A DNA stretch of 64,000 bases from the NCBI RefSeq assembly GCF_009388985.1, contig NZ_CP036422.1, forward strand, positions 4,044,501 to 4,108,500, in the 5' to 3' direction. The notes under the pieces were generated by a model. The model did no database searches. It was given only the letters and a program-made list of their open reading frames with translations, and was not told where the DNA came from. This DNA is from Halioglobus maricola. Its GTDB lineage: Bacteria; Pseudomonadota; Gammaproteobacteria; Pseudomonadales; Halieaceae. Both the position numbers and the translations under genes were made by a program. This document shows positions 1 to 8,317 of this stretch, piece by piece; position 1 is the first letter of the stretch, and each line of letters starts with the position of its first letter.

Positions 1-1327
1 CGCGGTCGTAGCGGGCTCCCAGTTCGAACATCCAGTCGCCAGCGTGGTAGTCCTCTACCAAGAAAAGACCCAGCTCGCTGCTATCGGTCTGCGGGATAAA
101 GGCCTCTTCACCGAGCGCACTGAACTCGCCATCCACCATCTGCAGACCAACGACACCATGGAAATTGCCGATCGGCTGGTGCACGGCTTCCAGCCGAGCT
201 TCCCATGTTTCGTTGCTGTAGGTAGTGCCTATCTCACCGGTGCCTTCAATTTCATCGTGCTCATAGTCGGTATAGGTCAAGAAGCCACGGAACACTTCGA
301 GGCCCGACAGGGGCTCATGCAGATGCATGGCTACGTCGTAGCGTGTCTGCTCCAGATCGATGCGGATGTCCTCGCCATGACCTTCCTCTTCATGCTCGTC
401 ATGCTCGTCATGCTCTTCTTCGTGCTCTTCTTCGTGCTCTTCTTCGTGCTCTTCTTCGTGCTCTTCTTCGTGCTCGTCATGATGGCCGTGGGAGCCATTG
501 GGAATACCGTATTCATTCTCCAGACGGTTTACCGCGAGACCGATAAAACCGCTTTCGAAGTGGTAAGAGCTGCCGAGGGTAAAGCTCTTGGTGCGGCCAC
601 CGGTATTGTCCAATACGCCCTTGGTCTGTTCTTCGTCCTCATGCTCGTCATGTTCTTCGCCTTCGTGCTCCTCCTCTTCATGCTCGTCATGATCATCATC
701 GAGCATGGCGTAGCCGGGGATTTCCAGGTCATTCCAGTCGCGATAGAGCACGTCGGCATGAAAGGCGAAATTACCGGAACTGCCGTCGAAGCGTCCGACG
801 ACATTGTCCAGATCAGAAGCACTGTCGTGGCGATACTCCAGCGCACCGGCAGATTCTTCACTCAGGTTAGCCGGTACACGGTTGTCGATCACATTGACAA
901 CACCACCAATGGCACCGCCGCCGTACAATAGGGTAGCGGGGCCGCGCAGAACTTCGATGCTATCGGCCAGCAGGGGCTCAACCGCAACTGAGTGGTCGGC
1001 ACTGAGATTAGAGGCATCCGCACTGCTGGTACCGTTTTGCAGCACGGTGACTCGAGCACCCTGGTGGCCGCGAATTACCGGCTGGCCCACACCGGGGCCG
1101 AAGGAAGCGTTGGCAAGGCCAGGCTTGTTACCCAGGGTATCCCCCAGGGTGGCGGAAGCGGCACGGCTCAAATCGTCGCCAGTAAGCACAGTGACAGGCA
1201 TGGCGGTTTCAGCAGCCTGCTTGTGCAGCGGCACAGATACCAGCACATGTTCCATGGGAAGGTTTTCGTCGGCTACAGCCGCGTTCGCTGCGGCGACAGC
1301 CACAGCGAGGGGAATCAATCGTTTCAT
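1..1327 (-). CDS. TonB-dependent receptor, ZnuD-like (3' part beyond the window)
   Basis: This is an outer-membrane TonB-dependent receptor; the C-terminal part of the barrel lies left of position 1. The ATG at 1327 opens a signal peptide (MKRLIPLAVAVAAANAAVA), followed by a short TonB-box-like stretch and a plug domain containing VIRGHQGARV and EVLRGPATLLYGGGAIGG, all typical of the family. Two surface-loop-like stretches are extremely rich in His, Asp and Glu: one encoded around 630-705 (DDDHDEHEEEEHEGEEHDEH) and one around 375-485 with repeated EEEH units. His-rich loops of this kind mark the zinc receptor ZnuD and its relatives. Zinc, or another divalent metal such as nickel, is therefore the likely substrate, but this is inference. 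It lies 37 bases after a small CxxC protein and is probably co-transcribed with it. Confidence 0.85.
   Translation of the reverse strand, partial: MKRLIPLAVAVAAANAAVADENLPMEHVLVSVPLHKQAAETAMPVTVLTGDDLSRAASATLGDTLGNKPGLANASFGPGVGQPVIRGHQGARVTVLQNGTSSADASNLSADHSVAVEPLLADSIEVLRGPATLLYGGGAIGGVVNVIDNRVPANLSEESAGALEYRHDSASDLDNVVGRFDGSSGNFAFHADVLYRDWNDLEIPGYAMLDDDHDEHEEEEHEGEEHDEHEDEEQTKGVLDNTGGRTKSFTLGSSYHFESGFIGLAVNRLENEYGIPNGSHGHHDEHEEEHEEEHEEEHEEEHEEEHDEHDEHEEEGHGEDIRIDLEQTRYDVAMHLHEPLSGLEVFRGFLTYTDYEHDEIEGTGEIGTTYSNETWEARLEAVHQPIGNFHGVVGLQMVDGEFSALGEEAFIPQTDSSELGLFLVEDYHAGDWMFELGARYDR
411..470. repeat. Five tandem 12-bp units coding for a His/Glu repeat
   Basis: Five consecutive copies of TGCTCTTCTTCG lie head to tail inside the receptor gene. 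On the coding (minus) strand each copy encodes a four-residue Glu/His unit (EEEH). Since the unit is a multiple of three, gain or loss of copies would change loop length without breaking the frame. It is a coding low-complexity tandem repeat, not a CRISPR. Confidence 0.9.
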
Positions 1328-1364
1328 TGCTATCTCCTGAAGATTATAAAATTAAGTTTTATAG

Positions 1365-1664
1365 TCAGGAAAGTTGCGGAGGTCCCCGCGCAAGGAAGGC
1401 CAGGCTGGCGCCGGCGTGACTGGATTGCTGGTCAGCGGAATCCGGTGTAGATGCGGCCACCGGGGGCAATATGGGCATACCGGAAACCGGCATAGCCGCC
1501 CCGCTGCCGCTTTTGCAGACCAGGCATTGAGAATAGCTGTCGTCGAGGCCGCTCCAGTGATCGTGGCTGGCCTCCTGGATCTGCAGCGCAGCGGCGAACA
1601 GCAACGCCACCAGGGCCATGGCCCTGGCGGTAGCGTTCTTACTGAGTCGGTCGCTGAATTTCAT
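1365..1664 (-). CDS. Small secreted His/Cys protein upstream of the metal receptor (DUF2946-like)
   Basis: A 99-residue protein. The N-terminus has basic residues and a hydrophobic stretch (ALVALLFAAALQ, about residues 17-28), so it is probably exported or membrane-anchored. It is followed by a SHDHW segment and a CLVCKSG motif, a CxxC pair that could bind metal. Short proteins of this His...CxxC type (DUF2946-like) often accompany outer-membrane metal receptors; the family assignment is from memory of the pattern. The spacing of 37 bases to the receptor suggests an operon. The exact role is unknown; a periplasmic metal chaperone or sensor is possible. Confidence 0.6.
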   Translation of the reverse strand: MKFSDRLSKNATARAMALVALLFAAALQIQEASHDHWSGLDDSYSQCLVCKSGSGAAMPVSGMPILPPVAASTPDSADQQSSHAGASLAFLARGPPQLS

Positions 1665-1675
1665 GCAAATCTATG

Positions 1676-1698
1676 ATAATCGCCGGGGGGCGGATTAT
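1676..1698 (-). promoter_or_regulatory. Inverted repeat overlapping the -10 of the metal-receptor operon
   Basis: ATAATC (1676-1681) and GATTAT (1693-1698) form an inverted repeat with an 11-base GC-rich spacer, directly upstream of the ATG at 1664. On the minus strand, 1694-1699 reads TATAAT, a perfect -10 hexamer; no good -35 is visible. An operator overlapping the promoter fits a metal-dependent repressor such as Zur, but the 11-base spacer does not match the usual Zur palindrome. Confidence 0.4.
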
Positions 1699-1735
1699 AT
1701 ACAGCCTCTGCTATCTATTACTACCACCGGAAACG

Positions 1736-2929
1736 TCAACCAAACCACGCCAACAGCAGGTTGATGACGACTGCATTGAACAGATCGATGAAGAAAGCTC
1801 CCACCAGAGGCACCACAATAAAGGCTCTCGGGGCCGGACCGAGGGATTTCGTTACCGCCGTCATATTGGCGATCGCGGTGGGGGTCGCCCCCAACGCCAG
1901 CCCGGAATAACCTGAACAAATAACGGCCGCGTCGTAGTCACCACCCAGAGCGCGAAACACCACGAAAATGGAAAACAGACTGATGAGAACCACCTGAGCG
2001 ACGAGTAGCAACATCATCGAACCCGCCAGATCAGCCAGGGCCCACAACTGGAGGCTCATTAACGACATGGCCAGGAACAGGCCCAGGCTGACATCTGACA
2101 CCAGGGCCAATGAGCGCGTACCCGAGGGCCACTGGTACTTGGGCAGGAAGCGCGGCAGGCTATTAGTCAGGATAATCCCGGCAAAGAGACAGGTTACGAA
2201 GTCGGGAAGCTTAACCCCCCAGCTACCGAACAACAGGTTCAAATGGAGGCCCAGGCCAATCGCTATGGCGATCACCAGCAGCACCTGGAGGATACTGTCG
2301 ACGTTGATAATTTCGTGTTCTTTGTAGCGAAAACCAACCGTCAGGTCGCCAGTGGCGTCAGGTGTCAATTTGTGCCGCCACACCAGAAAACGGGCGATGG
2401 GACCGCCGATGATGCCACCAAAAATGAGGCCAAATGTGGCGCAGGCGAGGCCAATCTCCATGGCGTATAAGATACCGTAGTCACGCGCAAAGGTCGGCGC
2501 CCAGGCGATGGCAGTGCCGTGACCGCCGCTTAAGCTCACTGAGCCCGTGAGCACACCGAGTACCGGCACGCTGCCGGTGGCTGCCGAAATACCGATACCC
2601 ACCAGGTTCTGGATAAGCAAATACCCCGCGGCCAGCAACAGCAGAATGCCCAGTGATTTGCCGCCAGCCTTGAGGACATCAATCCGGGATGAGAGACCAA
2701 TGGTGGTGAAAAAGACCACCAGCAGCATATCCCGATTCGCCATATCAAAATTGACTTCGATATCGGCAAACGTATACAGCAGCCCGAAGAAAATTGAAGC
2801 GAGAAGCCCTCCGGTCACAGGCTCCGGAATATTGTAGTTGCGCAATAGCGCCAACCGCGCATTGAGAAATCGCCCCAGATAGAGGACCAGAATGGCCGCA
2901 ATCAGAGTCTGTCTGGTATCGAGTTCCAC
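1736..2929 (-). CDS. gltS: Sodium/glutamate symporter GltS
   Basis: A 397-residue inner-membrane protein of about the usual GltS length, with many hydrophobic segments in two halves. Family-typical stretches include NIPEPVTGGLLAS near the N-terminus, SLSGGHGTAIAWAP in the first half and SGYSGLALGATPTAIANM in the second; these glycine-rich loops form the re-entrant substrate/ion region of ESS-family carriers. It imports glutamate with sodium. The start is GTG at 2929, supported by GGGAG five bases upstream. It begins nine bases after the lipoprotein gene ends and may be co-transcribed with it. Confidence 0.93.
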   Translation of the reverse strand: MELDTRQTLIAAILVLYLGRFLNARLALLRNYNIPEPVTGGLLASIFFGLLYTFADIEVNFDMANRDMLLVVFFTTIGLSSRIDVLKAGGKSLGILLLLAAGYLLIQNLVGIGISAATGSVPVLGVLTGSVSLSGGHGTAIAWAPTFARDYGILYAMEIGLACATFGLIFGGIIGGPIARFLVWRHKLTPDATGDLTVGFRYKEHEIINVDSILQVLLVIAIAIGLGLHLNLLFGSWGVKLPDFVTCLFAGIILTNSLPRFLPKYQWPSGTRSLALVSDVSLGLFLAMSLMSLQLWALADLAGSMMLLLVAQVVLISLFSIFVVFRALGGDYDAAVICSGYSGLALGATPTAIANMTAVTKSLGPAPRAFIVVPLVGAFFIDLFNAVVINLLLAWFG

Positions 2930-2938
2930 AACTACTCC

Positions 2939-3853
2939 CTACTTGGGCTTAAAGGTCGCGACAACCTCGCTACCTGACAGCAGGGCGAGGTTATCCCCCT
3001 CCATGCGATAAGCATCAACGCTGCCCAGTGTCTTGAGATAACGCTGCTCCAACTCACCCCCATCCGCACAGGCCATCATCGTTCCCGCTAAATTGCCAAA
3101 GACAATGGGGGTGCCGTGAGTGGACCCACCATCGGTACTGAAGCCTCCGCTGTAGCGGTTGCAGCCAGAGAAGCCCGCCGCCGTGCTTTTACTTGCATTC
3201 ATATGCAGATCAATTGCCTTGCCCCCAGCCCCGGCGGGCGCGGTTTCACCGGCCAGTGTGTCGAGAATCCAGACAATAGTGCCCTCCTCGGGCTCCGCTG
3301 GTGCAGCCACAGCCGCACCACCACCTGCCGAGGGTGCCTGCTGTTGTTCTGTGCGTGCTTCCTCCCGCGGTTCGGTGCGCGCCACGTTTTGAACCAACAC
3401 ACTCACCGGATTGCCGCTGAAAGGATCGATATAGTCAGTATTGGTAAAGCGCAGCCTGCCATCCGGGTCGGTGATGCGCACTCGCAGGGCGTAGCGCATA
3501 CGCTCGTCTATCTCGGCCGGGTTGTACTCGATACTGAACGGATAAGGCGGGCCACCCTGGGGTTTGAGCATGACACTGGCCATCACCGTCGCCATAGCAT
3601 CAGCCCTGGAAATATCCTCTAGCTGCACCTCCACCTCGGTGCCGGGAGGCAGCATGATCCGCTCGCGATAGAAAACTTCACCTTCAATTTTTGCCACTTC
3701 AACCACCTCCTGCTCGGGTTGGGGCTCAGGTGTTGCAACAGCCGCAGGCGCGGTTGCCTGCTCTTCACCGCCACAGGCCGCAAGAAAGACAGCGAGGGCT
3801 GCAGCAAGTGTGGTGCGCAAAGGTGTTTTCGCCGCCGCGGTGCTCTTCAACAT
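2939..3853 (-). CDS. Lipoprotein combining a YbaY-like and a META domain
   Basis: A 304-residue predicted lipoprotein with lipobox LAAC, lipidated Cys27, and then an Ala/Pro/Glu-rich linker. Residues of about 55-160 (GEVFYRERIMLPPGTEVEVQ, then RYALRVRITDPDGRLRF) resemble the YbaY/YscW beta-sandwich family. After a second low-complexity linker, the C-terminal ~100 residues (GFSGCNRYSGGF ... GTMMACADG ... YLKTL) match the META/HslJ domain with its conserved CNRY and MACA motifs. Both domains occur in envelope proteins linked to stress resistance, but the molecular role is unknown. It sits just upstream of gltS on the same strand. Confidence 0.8.
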   Translation of the reverse strand: MLKSTAAAKTPLRTTLAAALAVFLAACGGEEQATAPAAVATPEPQPEQEVVEVAKIEGEVFYRERIMLPPGTEVEVQLEDISRADAMATVMASVMLKPQGGPPYPFSIEYNPAEIDERMRYALRVRITDPDGRLRFTNTDYIDPFSGNPVSVLVQNVARTEPREEARTEQQQAPSAGGGAAVAAPAEPEEGTIVWILDTLAGETAPAGAGGKAIDLHMNASKSTAAGFSGCNRYSGGFSTDGGSTHGTPIVFGNLAGTMMACADGGELEQRYLKTLGSVDAYRMEGDNLALLSGSEVVATFKPK

Positions 3854-3901
3854 TGTGGTTCTCCTGATTGCCTTCCTGAAAATATAGCCTATCCAAACAG
3901 A

Positions 3902-4294
3902 TCAGGCTGACAGTTGCTCCAGCATATCAGCCATCTTCTGCTTCACCAGATGGAGAGCCTTGAGAGGACGCACCATAACCTTGAACTCACAAATCTTACC
4001 CTCGTCGTCGAAGGTCATGATATCCACGCCATTGACTGTCAGGCCATCAACCTCCGTGACAAACTCAAGCACCGCATGGTTGCCGCTGACGACTTCCTTA
4101 ATATAGCGGAAGCTTCCACCCACGCCGAGGATGTGAAACGCCCCCGTCAGGTACATTTTGGTCAGCTCGCCACCCTCTTGCGTTGTGTGCAGAACGGGAG
4201 AGACAAAATCACAGTCATCCGCAATCACTTCCGCCAGTCGAGAGGGGTCTTGAGCCGCCAGCATCTCATGCCAGATAACCAGGGTATTGTTCAT
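3902..4294 (-). CDS. NTF2/SnoaL-like domain protein
   Basis: A 130-residue single-domain protein starting at the ATG at 4294 (MNNTLVIWHEMLAAQ), preceded by ACGAGAG. A longer frame upstream would run into the neighbouring gene and lacks a better ribosome site. The sequence (helical N-terminus, DDCDFVSPVLHTTQEG, then a beta-rich half with HAVLEFVTEVDGLTVNGVDIMTF) follows the NTF2-like alpha+beta cone fold that includes SnoaL cyclases and ketosteroid isomerases. Catalysis versus simple ligand binding cannot be decided. It lies downstream of the DUF1295 gene on the same strand. Confidence 0.7.
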   Translation of the reverse strand: MNNTLVIWHEMLAAQDPSRLAEVIADDCDFVSPVLHTTQEGGELTKMYLTGAFHILGVGGSFRYIKEVVSGNHAVLEFVTEVDGLTVNGVDIMTFDDEGKICEFKVMVRPLKALHLVKQKMADMLEQLSA

Positions 4295-4406
4295 ATAAAG
4301 CTCTCGTTGTGGACGCCGCCAAAGCGCAGAATCTAACATGGTAGGCCAGCCCAGCGCGCAATCCAAGCCGCTCTCTGCGCACTGACGGCTCGCCTCTCTG
4401 GCGTCG

Positions 4407-5249
4407 CTAGAAAAGCCGGGGGAAAAGTACCGGGGTACGCGCCTTGTAGGCTTCGTATTCTTCCTGCCCGCCCCACTTGGCATCCGCCTTCTTCTCCAGC
4501 AGCGGAACACCGCTCACACGCGACAACAGCAAGTAAACAAATACCGGTGATACCAGGGTCGCCATGGCCCAGCCCTGCAGCGCTGGCAAGGCGATCAAGG
4601 CCACCCCAAACCAAAGCAGTATCTCGCCTGCATAATTGGGATGACGGGAGCGCGCCCACAAACCCTCGGTGATAAATTCGCCAGCACCAGCACGGCCGCG
4701 AAACACGCGTTTTTGGTGATCGGCAATGACTTCTATCGCAAAGCCGGCGACCCACAAGAGCACGCCGACACATGCCAGCACCCCGATGGGAGCATCGCTG
4801 TCTGATGCTATCGCTGCGAGTGCTGCACCGGCGGTGATCAATACCCACAAACCCTGCAGACTCCAGGTCATGAAAAACCGAACGGGGTTGGGCTTGATCT
4901 TGTCAAAGCGATCATCCGCACCATCCTTGTGGATGCGCGCAAAAAGGAAAGCGCCAAGACGCGAAGCCCAGATCAGCACACAGATAGCCAGCAACAGCGA
5001 GCGCATATCAATGGAGCCACTGAGCGCAAGGGCAAGCACGATACAACTGGTGTAGGTGATGCTGCCGACAAGATCGTAGAATTTTTCTGTCTGCTTCAGA
5101 TAAGCCGGCACGAACGCAAGCCATTGCAAGGCAAAAGCCAGCAAAGCACAGAGCGCGAAGACGGGCATTCCAGCATAGCTAGCTGAACCCTGACTGCCGG
5201 CCCAGGCGATAGCCAGACCCAGCGCGTAGACGATGATGATTCCTCGCAT
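4407..5249 (-). CDS. DUF1295 / steroid 5-alpha-reductase-like membrane protein
   Basis: A 280-residue polytopic protein with six to seven hydrophobic segments. The C-terminal half has family signatures: FFMTWSLQGLWV, EVIADHQKRVFR, GLWARSRHPNYAGEILLWFG and EYEAYKARTPVLFPRLF. The RHPNY...E motif is shared by DUF1295 proteins, isoprenylcysteine methyltransferases and sterol reductases, and binds the cofactor in the characterised relatives. It probably acts on a lipid-like substrate in the inner membrane, but whether as reductase or methyltransferase is not known. A TonB-receptor gene with its terminator lies just upstream. Confidence 0.85.
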   Translation of the reverse strand: MRGIIIVYALGLAIAWAGSQGSASYAGMPVFALCALLAFALQWLAFVPAYLKQTEKFYDLVGSITYTSCIVLALALSGSIDMRSLLLAICVLIWASRLGAFLFARIHKDGADDRFDKIKPNPVRFFMTWSLQGLWVLITAGAALAAIASDSDAPIGVLACVGVLLWVAGFAIEVIADHQKRVFRGRAGAGEFITEGLWARSRHPNYAGEILLWFGVALIALPALQGWAMATLVSPVFVYLLLSRVSGVPLLEKKADAKWGGQEEYEAYKARTPVLFPRLF

Positions 5250-5273
5250 AGTGGATTCCTTGGAAATTCAGAT

Positions 5274-5302
5274 AAAAAAATGGCGGCTCAAAAGAGCCGC
5301 CA
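5274..5302 (-). terminator. Rho-independent terminator after the TonB-receptor gene
   Basis: A nine-base-pair stem (TGGCGGCTC 5281-5289 with GAGCCGCCA 5294-5302) and AAAA loop, followed on the minus strand by a run of seven T (5274-5280). It lies 18 bases past the stop codon of the receptor gene at 5320. Confidence 0.9.
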
Positions 5303-5319
5303 CATCAATCACACCGGGC

Positions 5320-7647
5320 TTAGAAGTGCCAGGTAGCCTGCAGGTAGGTCGTGCGAGGCCGTGACATGAAGCTGTAGAAGGTATTGGTGCCAAAGGTGCT
5401 GCCAGACAGCGGCGTGTTGCCCACGTAAGTGAACTGCTGCTCGTCCGACAGGTTTTGTACCAGTACCGCGACATCCCAGCTGTCAGCGTAGAGACCCATG
5501 CGGAAGTTCATCTGGGTGAGGTCATCCACTTCCCACTGCGGGTCCAGGTTCACGTGCACATTTTGCTCACCGGTGTAGGACAGGTCGAAGGCGCTGTGCA
5601 GCTCCAGTTCGGCACCCAGCGGGTAGACATGGCTCAGGCTGAAGAAGCCGCTCCACTCAGGTGCGTACTGGCCGGTACGGCCGGTGTAATCACACAACCC
5701 GGTCTCAGGATTGGGAGTCTCACGGTTGTAACAGTTACCGTTGGGGTAATCCGTGTACTCGTGATCGAGATAGGCTGCGCCATAGGCGGCTGTCAGGTTA
5801 TCAGTGATCGCCCAGCGACCATCGATCTCCACTCCCCAGAGTTCAGTTTCAGGCGCGTTGCCCACGTTGAAGCCGAGGGTGCCGTCGAACTGCGCTATCT
5901 GCAGGTCGGTGTACTCGGTGTAGTACAGGGCGGCGTTGAACTCGAGCGTGCCGTCCAGCAGGGTAGACTTGGCGCCCAGTTCGTAGGTCTCGTTCTCCTC
6001 ACCCTCGAACTCCCAGCTCGCAGTAGAGTTGGAACGGGCATCGAAACCGCCGGACTTGAAGCCCTCGGTATAGGAGACGTACATCATCACATTCTCAGTG
6101 ACATCCATCTGGAAGTTAACCGCAGGCGTGAAATCGCTCTCGTCGCGGCTGCCGTCCAGCTGGTGGCCAGGGATCTGCTGGTTTTCAACACCAAACACAG
6201 CGAACCACAGGAAAGGTGCCGCTGAATTTTCAAGGAAATTGCCATCGAGGTCGGTGATGAATACTTCACGATCGGCGTCGCGCGTCTCGTCGGTGTAACG
6301 GCCACCCAGTACCAGGCGCATGGTGTCGTTAATATTCCACGTTGCCTGGGCAAAGACAGACCACGCCTCACTGTCCTGGTTGTAGAAACGCTTGGCGCCG
6401 GTACCCGTCAAGGGTGCAAGGGCTCCGCCGGCGATAGCAGGGCTGCCGAGAATCGCATCTGTCGGGACGGTCAGATCGCCGTCATAGTTCAGTTCACTTT
6501 CCTGGTAGAAGACCCCGGCCAGCCAATCGACAGTTTCACCGCCCGGTGACACGATCCGGATCTCCTGACTGAACTGGTCATATTCTTCCGCTTCCAGAGT
6601 ATCGATAATCGGTGCTGCTACGAAGTCACAGTCACAACCATTGAGGATGTCATAGCCGACGAAACCAGTGATCGACGTAAGCTCATAGTCACCCATGGCG
6701 TAGTCAATCGTCAGGGTGTAGTTCTCGATCTCATTCTCGGAAATCTCGGACTCGTCGCGCTGACGCTTGTTGTTCTGCTTGGCCTCTTCAATACCGCCGG
6801 GATAACCCAACAGCCCCAGGATCTGGGAGAAGTTGAAACCGGGCAGCGGCGCATCCGCGAGACCGGGATCATCCTGCACAATTTCGATCTGGCGGCCGTT
6901 TACGTCAAACTCATCGCGCTCGGCTTTGAAAGTAATCTCGAGGTTGTCGGTCGCGGCCCAAAGCAGCTGACCGCGCAGGGCCCATTCGTCACGCTCGGGC
7001 TCGTCGTTGCCCAGGGTGGTGTTTTCCATCCAGCCGTCTTCATCATACTTGCGCGCTGAAATACGTCCGAAGAGGTTGTCAGTCAGTGGGCCTGACAGGA
7101 TACCGGTGAACTCGGTGATCTCACCGTCCGGGGAGTACTTACCAGTAACACGTCCTTCGAGCTCGTCGGTGGGCTTGGCTGTCACAATGTTTAGCGCACC
7201 CGCAATACTGTTCTTTCCGAACAGAATACCCTGGGGGCCACGCAGGACCTCGACACGCTCAAGGTCGAGGAAAGGTGCGCGCAGCAATTGCTGGCGACCA
7301 TAGTGGACGCCATCTACGTACTGGCCCACGGACTGCTCGAAGCCCTGGTTGTTGCCGGTACCGACACCACGAATATAAATCTGGGTGCTGATGCCGGTCT
7401 CGGTCATTGACAGGTTAGGCGTGAAGGTTTGCAAATCTTCGATCTTGAAGACGCCTGCCTCTTCCATCTTGTCACCGGCAACGGCGGTGATGGACAGCGG
7501 CACATCCTGCAGGCTCTCGACCCGTTTCTGGGCGGTAACGATAACTTCTTCCAGCTGGGCGAAGGCAGTGGGCGCTGCGACGGCAGAGGCGAGAGTGATA
7601 GCTGCGGCGAGGCGTACCGGGGTAAACCGGCGGTTGATATTAGACAT
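5320..7647 (-). CDS. TonB-dependent receptor
   Basis: A 775-residue outer-membrane receptor. The signal peptide ends near AFAQ (residue 31), and the plug begins with the TonB-box-like EEVIVTAQKR. Plug landmarks are SLQDVPLSITAV, IYIRGVGTGNN, and ERVEVLRGPQGILFGKNSIAGALNI. The barrel ends in an aromatic residue (TYLQATWHF), as required for BAM-dependent insertion. Receptors with this plug type are abundant in marine gammaproteobacteria and sphingomonads and often take up hydrophobic or plant/algal compounds; the substrate here is unknown. It is transcribed alone, with its own promoter candidate and strong terminator. Confidence 0.92.
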   Translation of the reverse strand: MSNINRRFTPVRLAAAITLASAVAAPTAFAQLEEVIVTAQKRVESLQDVPLSITAVAGDKMEEAGVFKIEDLQTFTPNLSMTETGISTQIYIRGVGTGNNQGFEQSVGQYVDGVHYGRQQLLRAPFLDLERVEVLRGPQGILFGKNSIAGALNIVTAKPTDELEGRVTGKYSPDGEITEFTGILSGPLTDNLFGRISARKYDEDGWMENTTLGNDEPERDEWALRGQLLWAATDNLEITFKAERDEFDVNGRQIEIVQDDPGLADAPLPGFNFSQILGLLGYPGGIEEAKQNNKRQRDESEISENEIENYTLTIDYAMGDYELTSITGFVGYDILNGCDCDFVAAPIIDTLEAEEYDQFSQEIRIVSPGGETVDWLAGVFYQESELNYDGDLTVPTDAILGSPAIAGGALAPLTGTGAKRFYNQDSEAWSVFAQATWNINDTMRLVLGGRYTDETRDADREVFITDLDGNFLENSAAPFLWFAVFGVENQQIPGHQLDGSRDESDFTPAVNFQMDVTENVMMYVSYTEGFKSGGFDARSNSTASWEFEGEENETYELGAKSTLLDGTLEFNAALYYTEYTDLQIAQFDGTLGFNVGNAPETELWGVEIDGRWAITDNLTAAYGAAYLDHEYTDYPNGNCYNRETPNPETGLCDYTGRTGQYAPEWSGFFSLSHVYPLGAELELHSAFDLSYTGEQNVHVNLDPQWEVDDLTQMNFRMGLYADSWDVAVLVQNLSDEQQFTYVGNTPLSGSTFGTNTFYSFMSRPRTTYLQATWHF

Positions 7648-7719
7648 AAGACTCTTCCAGGTTGCGTTTATTTATTAGCGAAAGGTAACTTTGACCCTAC
7701 GCTTTTATACGGCTCGCGC

Positions 7720-7749
7720 AGTATATCGGTTCTTTTGAAAAAGTTTCTA
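7720..7749 (-). promoter_or_regulatory. Candidate sigma-70 promoter for the TonB receptor at 5320-7647
   Basis: On the minus strand TAGAAA (7744-7749) and TATACT (7720-7725) are separated by 18 bases, each matching four or five positions of the sigma-70 consensus. The leader to the ATG at 7647 would be about 65 bases. No operator palindrome of the TTCAAC type is present here. Confidence 0.4.
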
Positions 7750-7843
7750 GCCGGGTAATAGTGAAAATTTCCCATGTGAATAGCTCAGCAAGAGTCGGCC
7801 CGCTATGCGCTAAACTTCCACCTGAAGTCACGAGGAACCCACC

Positions 7844-8317
7844 ATGCCAACTCGCATTAGCACTTTATTGCTATTCACATTGTTGTCAGTCGCCGCGAAC
7901 GCAAACCCGCTGGCTCCGTTCGAGCGACTGATCGGCGGCAAATGGGTAATCGTGGACTATTCGTATCAACGCTTTCACTGGGGCCCCGGTAAGCACTCGG
8001 TGCAGGCCCGTGGCTACAGCATAGAAAATGGCGAAGAAGCATTAACATCCACAGGATTCTGGTACTGGGACCCGGAGGAAAACGCCATTGTTGGTGTGCA
8101 CTCTGCAGCGGATATGCAGGTGAACCTGTTCAAGTATCGCACCCATTTTGAAGGGGACACCATGGTCAATGAACTAAAGAGTTTTGGCGACAGTGGTGCA
8201 GCCACTTACATGGAATACTGGGAATTTACCGATGTCGATACTTACCAGTGGCGCCTCGTGGAGAAAGGTACAGACAAGCCGATAATGCATGGCGCTTTCA
8301 AACGCCTCGCCGAATGA
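7844..8317 (+). CDS. Secreted protein of unknown function, lipocalin-like pattern
   Basis: A 157-residue protein with a clear signal peptide (MPTRISTLLLFTLLSVAANA) and CGAGGAA in front of the start. The mature part is short, beta-rich and aromatic: FERLIGGKWVIVDY, YQRFHWGPGK, TGFWYWDPEENAIVGVHS, YMEYWEFTDVDTYQWRL. This is the pattern of small periplasmic beta-barrel proteins such as DUF1579-like families. No catalytic motif is recognised. Its TGA stop abuts the stop of the convergent hydrolase gene. It stands alone between two catabolic-looking transcription units. Confidence 0.65.
   Translation: MPTRISTLLLFTLLSVAANANPLAPFERLIGGKWVIVDYSYQRFHWGPGKHSVQARGYSIENGEEALTSTGFWYWDPEENAIVGVHSAADMQVNLFKYRTHFEGDTMVNELKSFGDSGAATYMEYWEFTDVDTYQWRLVEKGTDKPIMHGAFKRLAE

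Noticed and set aside
411..470. CRISPR-like tandem repeat
   Set aside because: Units are 12 bases, contiguous without spacers, and translate in frame to a His/Glu repeat in the receptor.
1676..1698. Zur box
   Set aside because: Half-sites and the 11-base GC-rich spacer do not match the known Zur palindrome; kept only as an unassigned inverted repeat.
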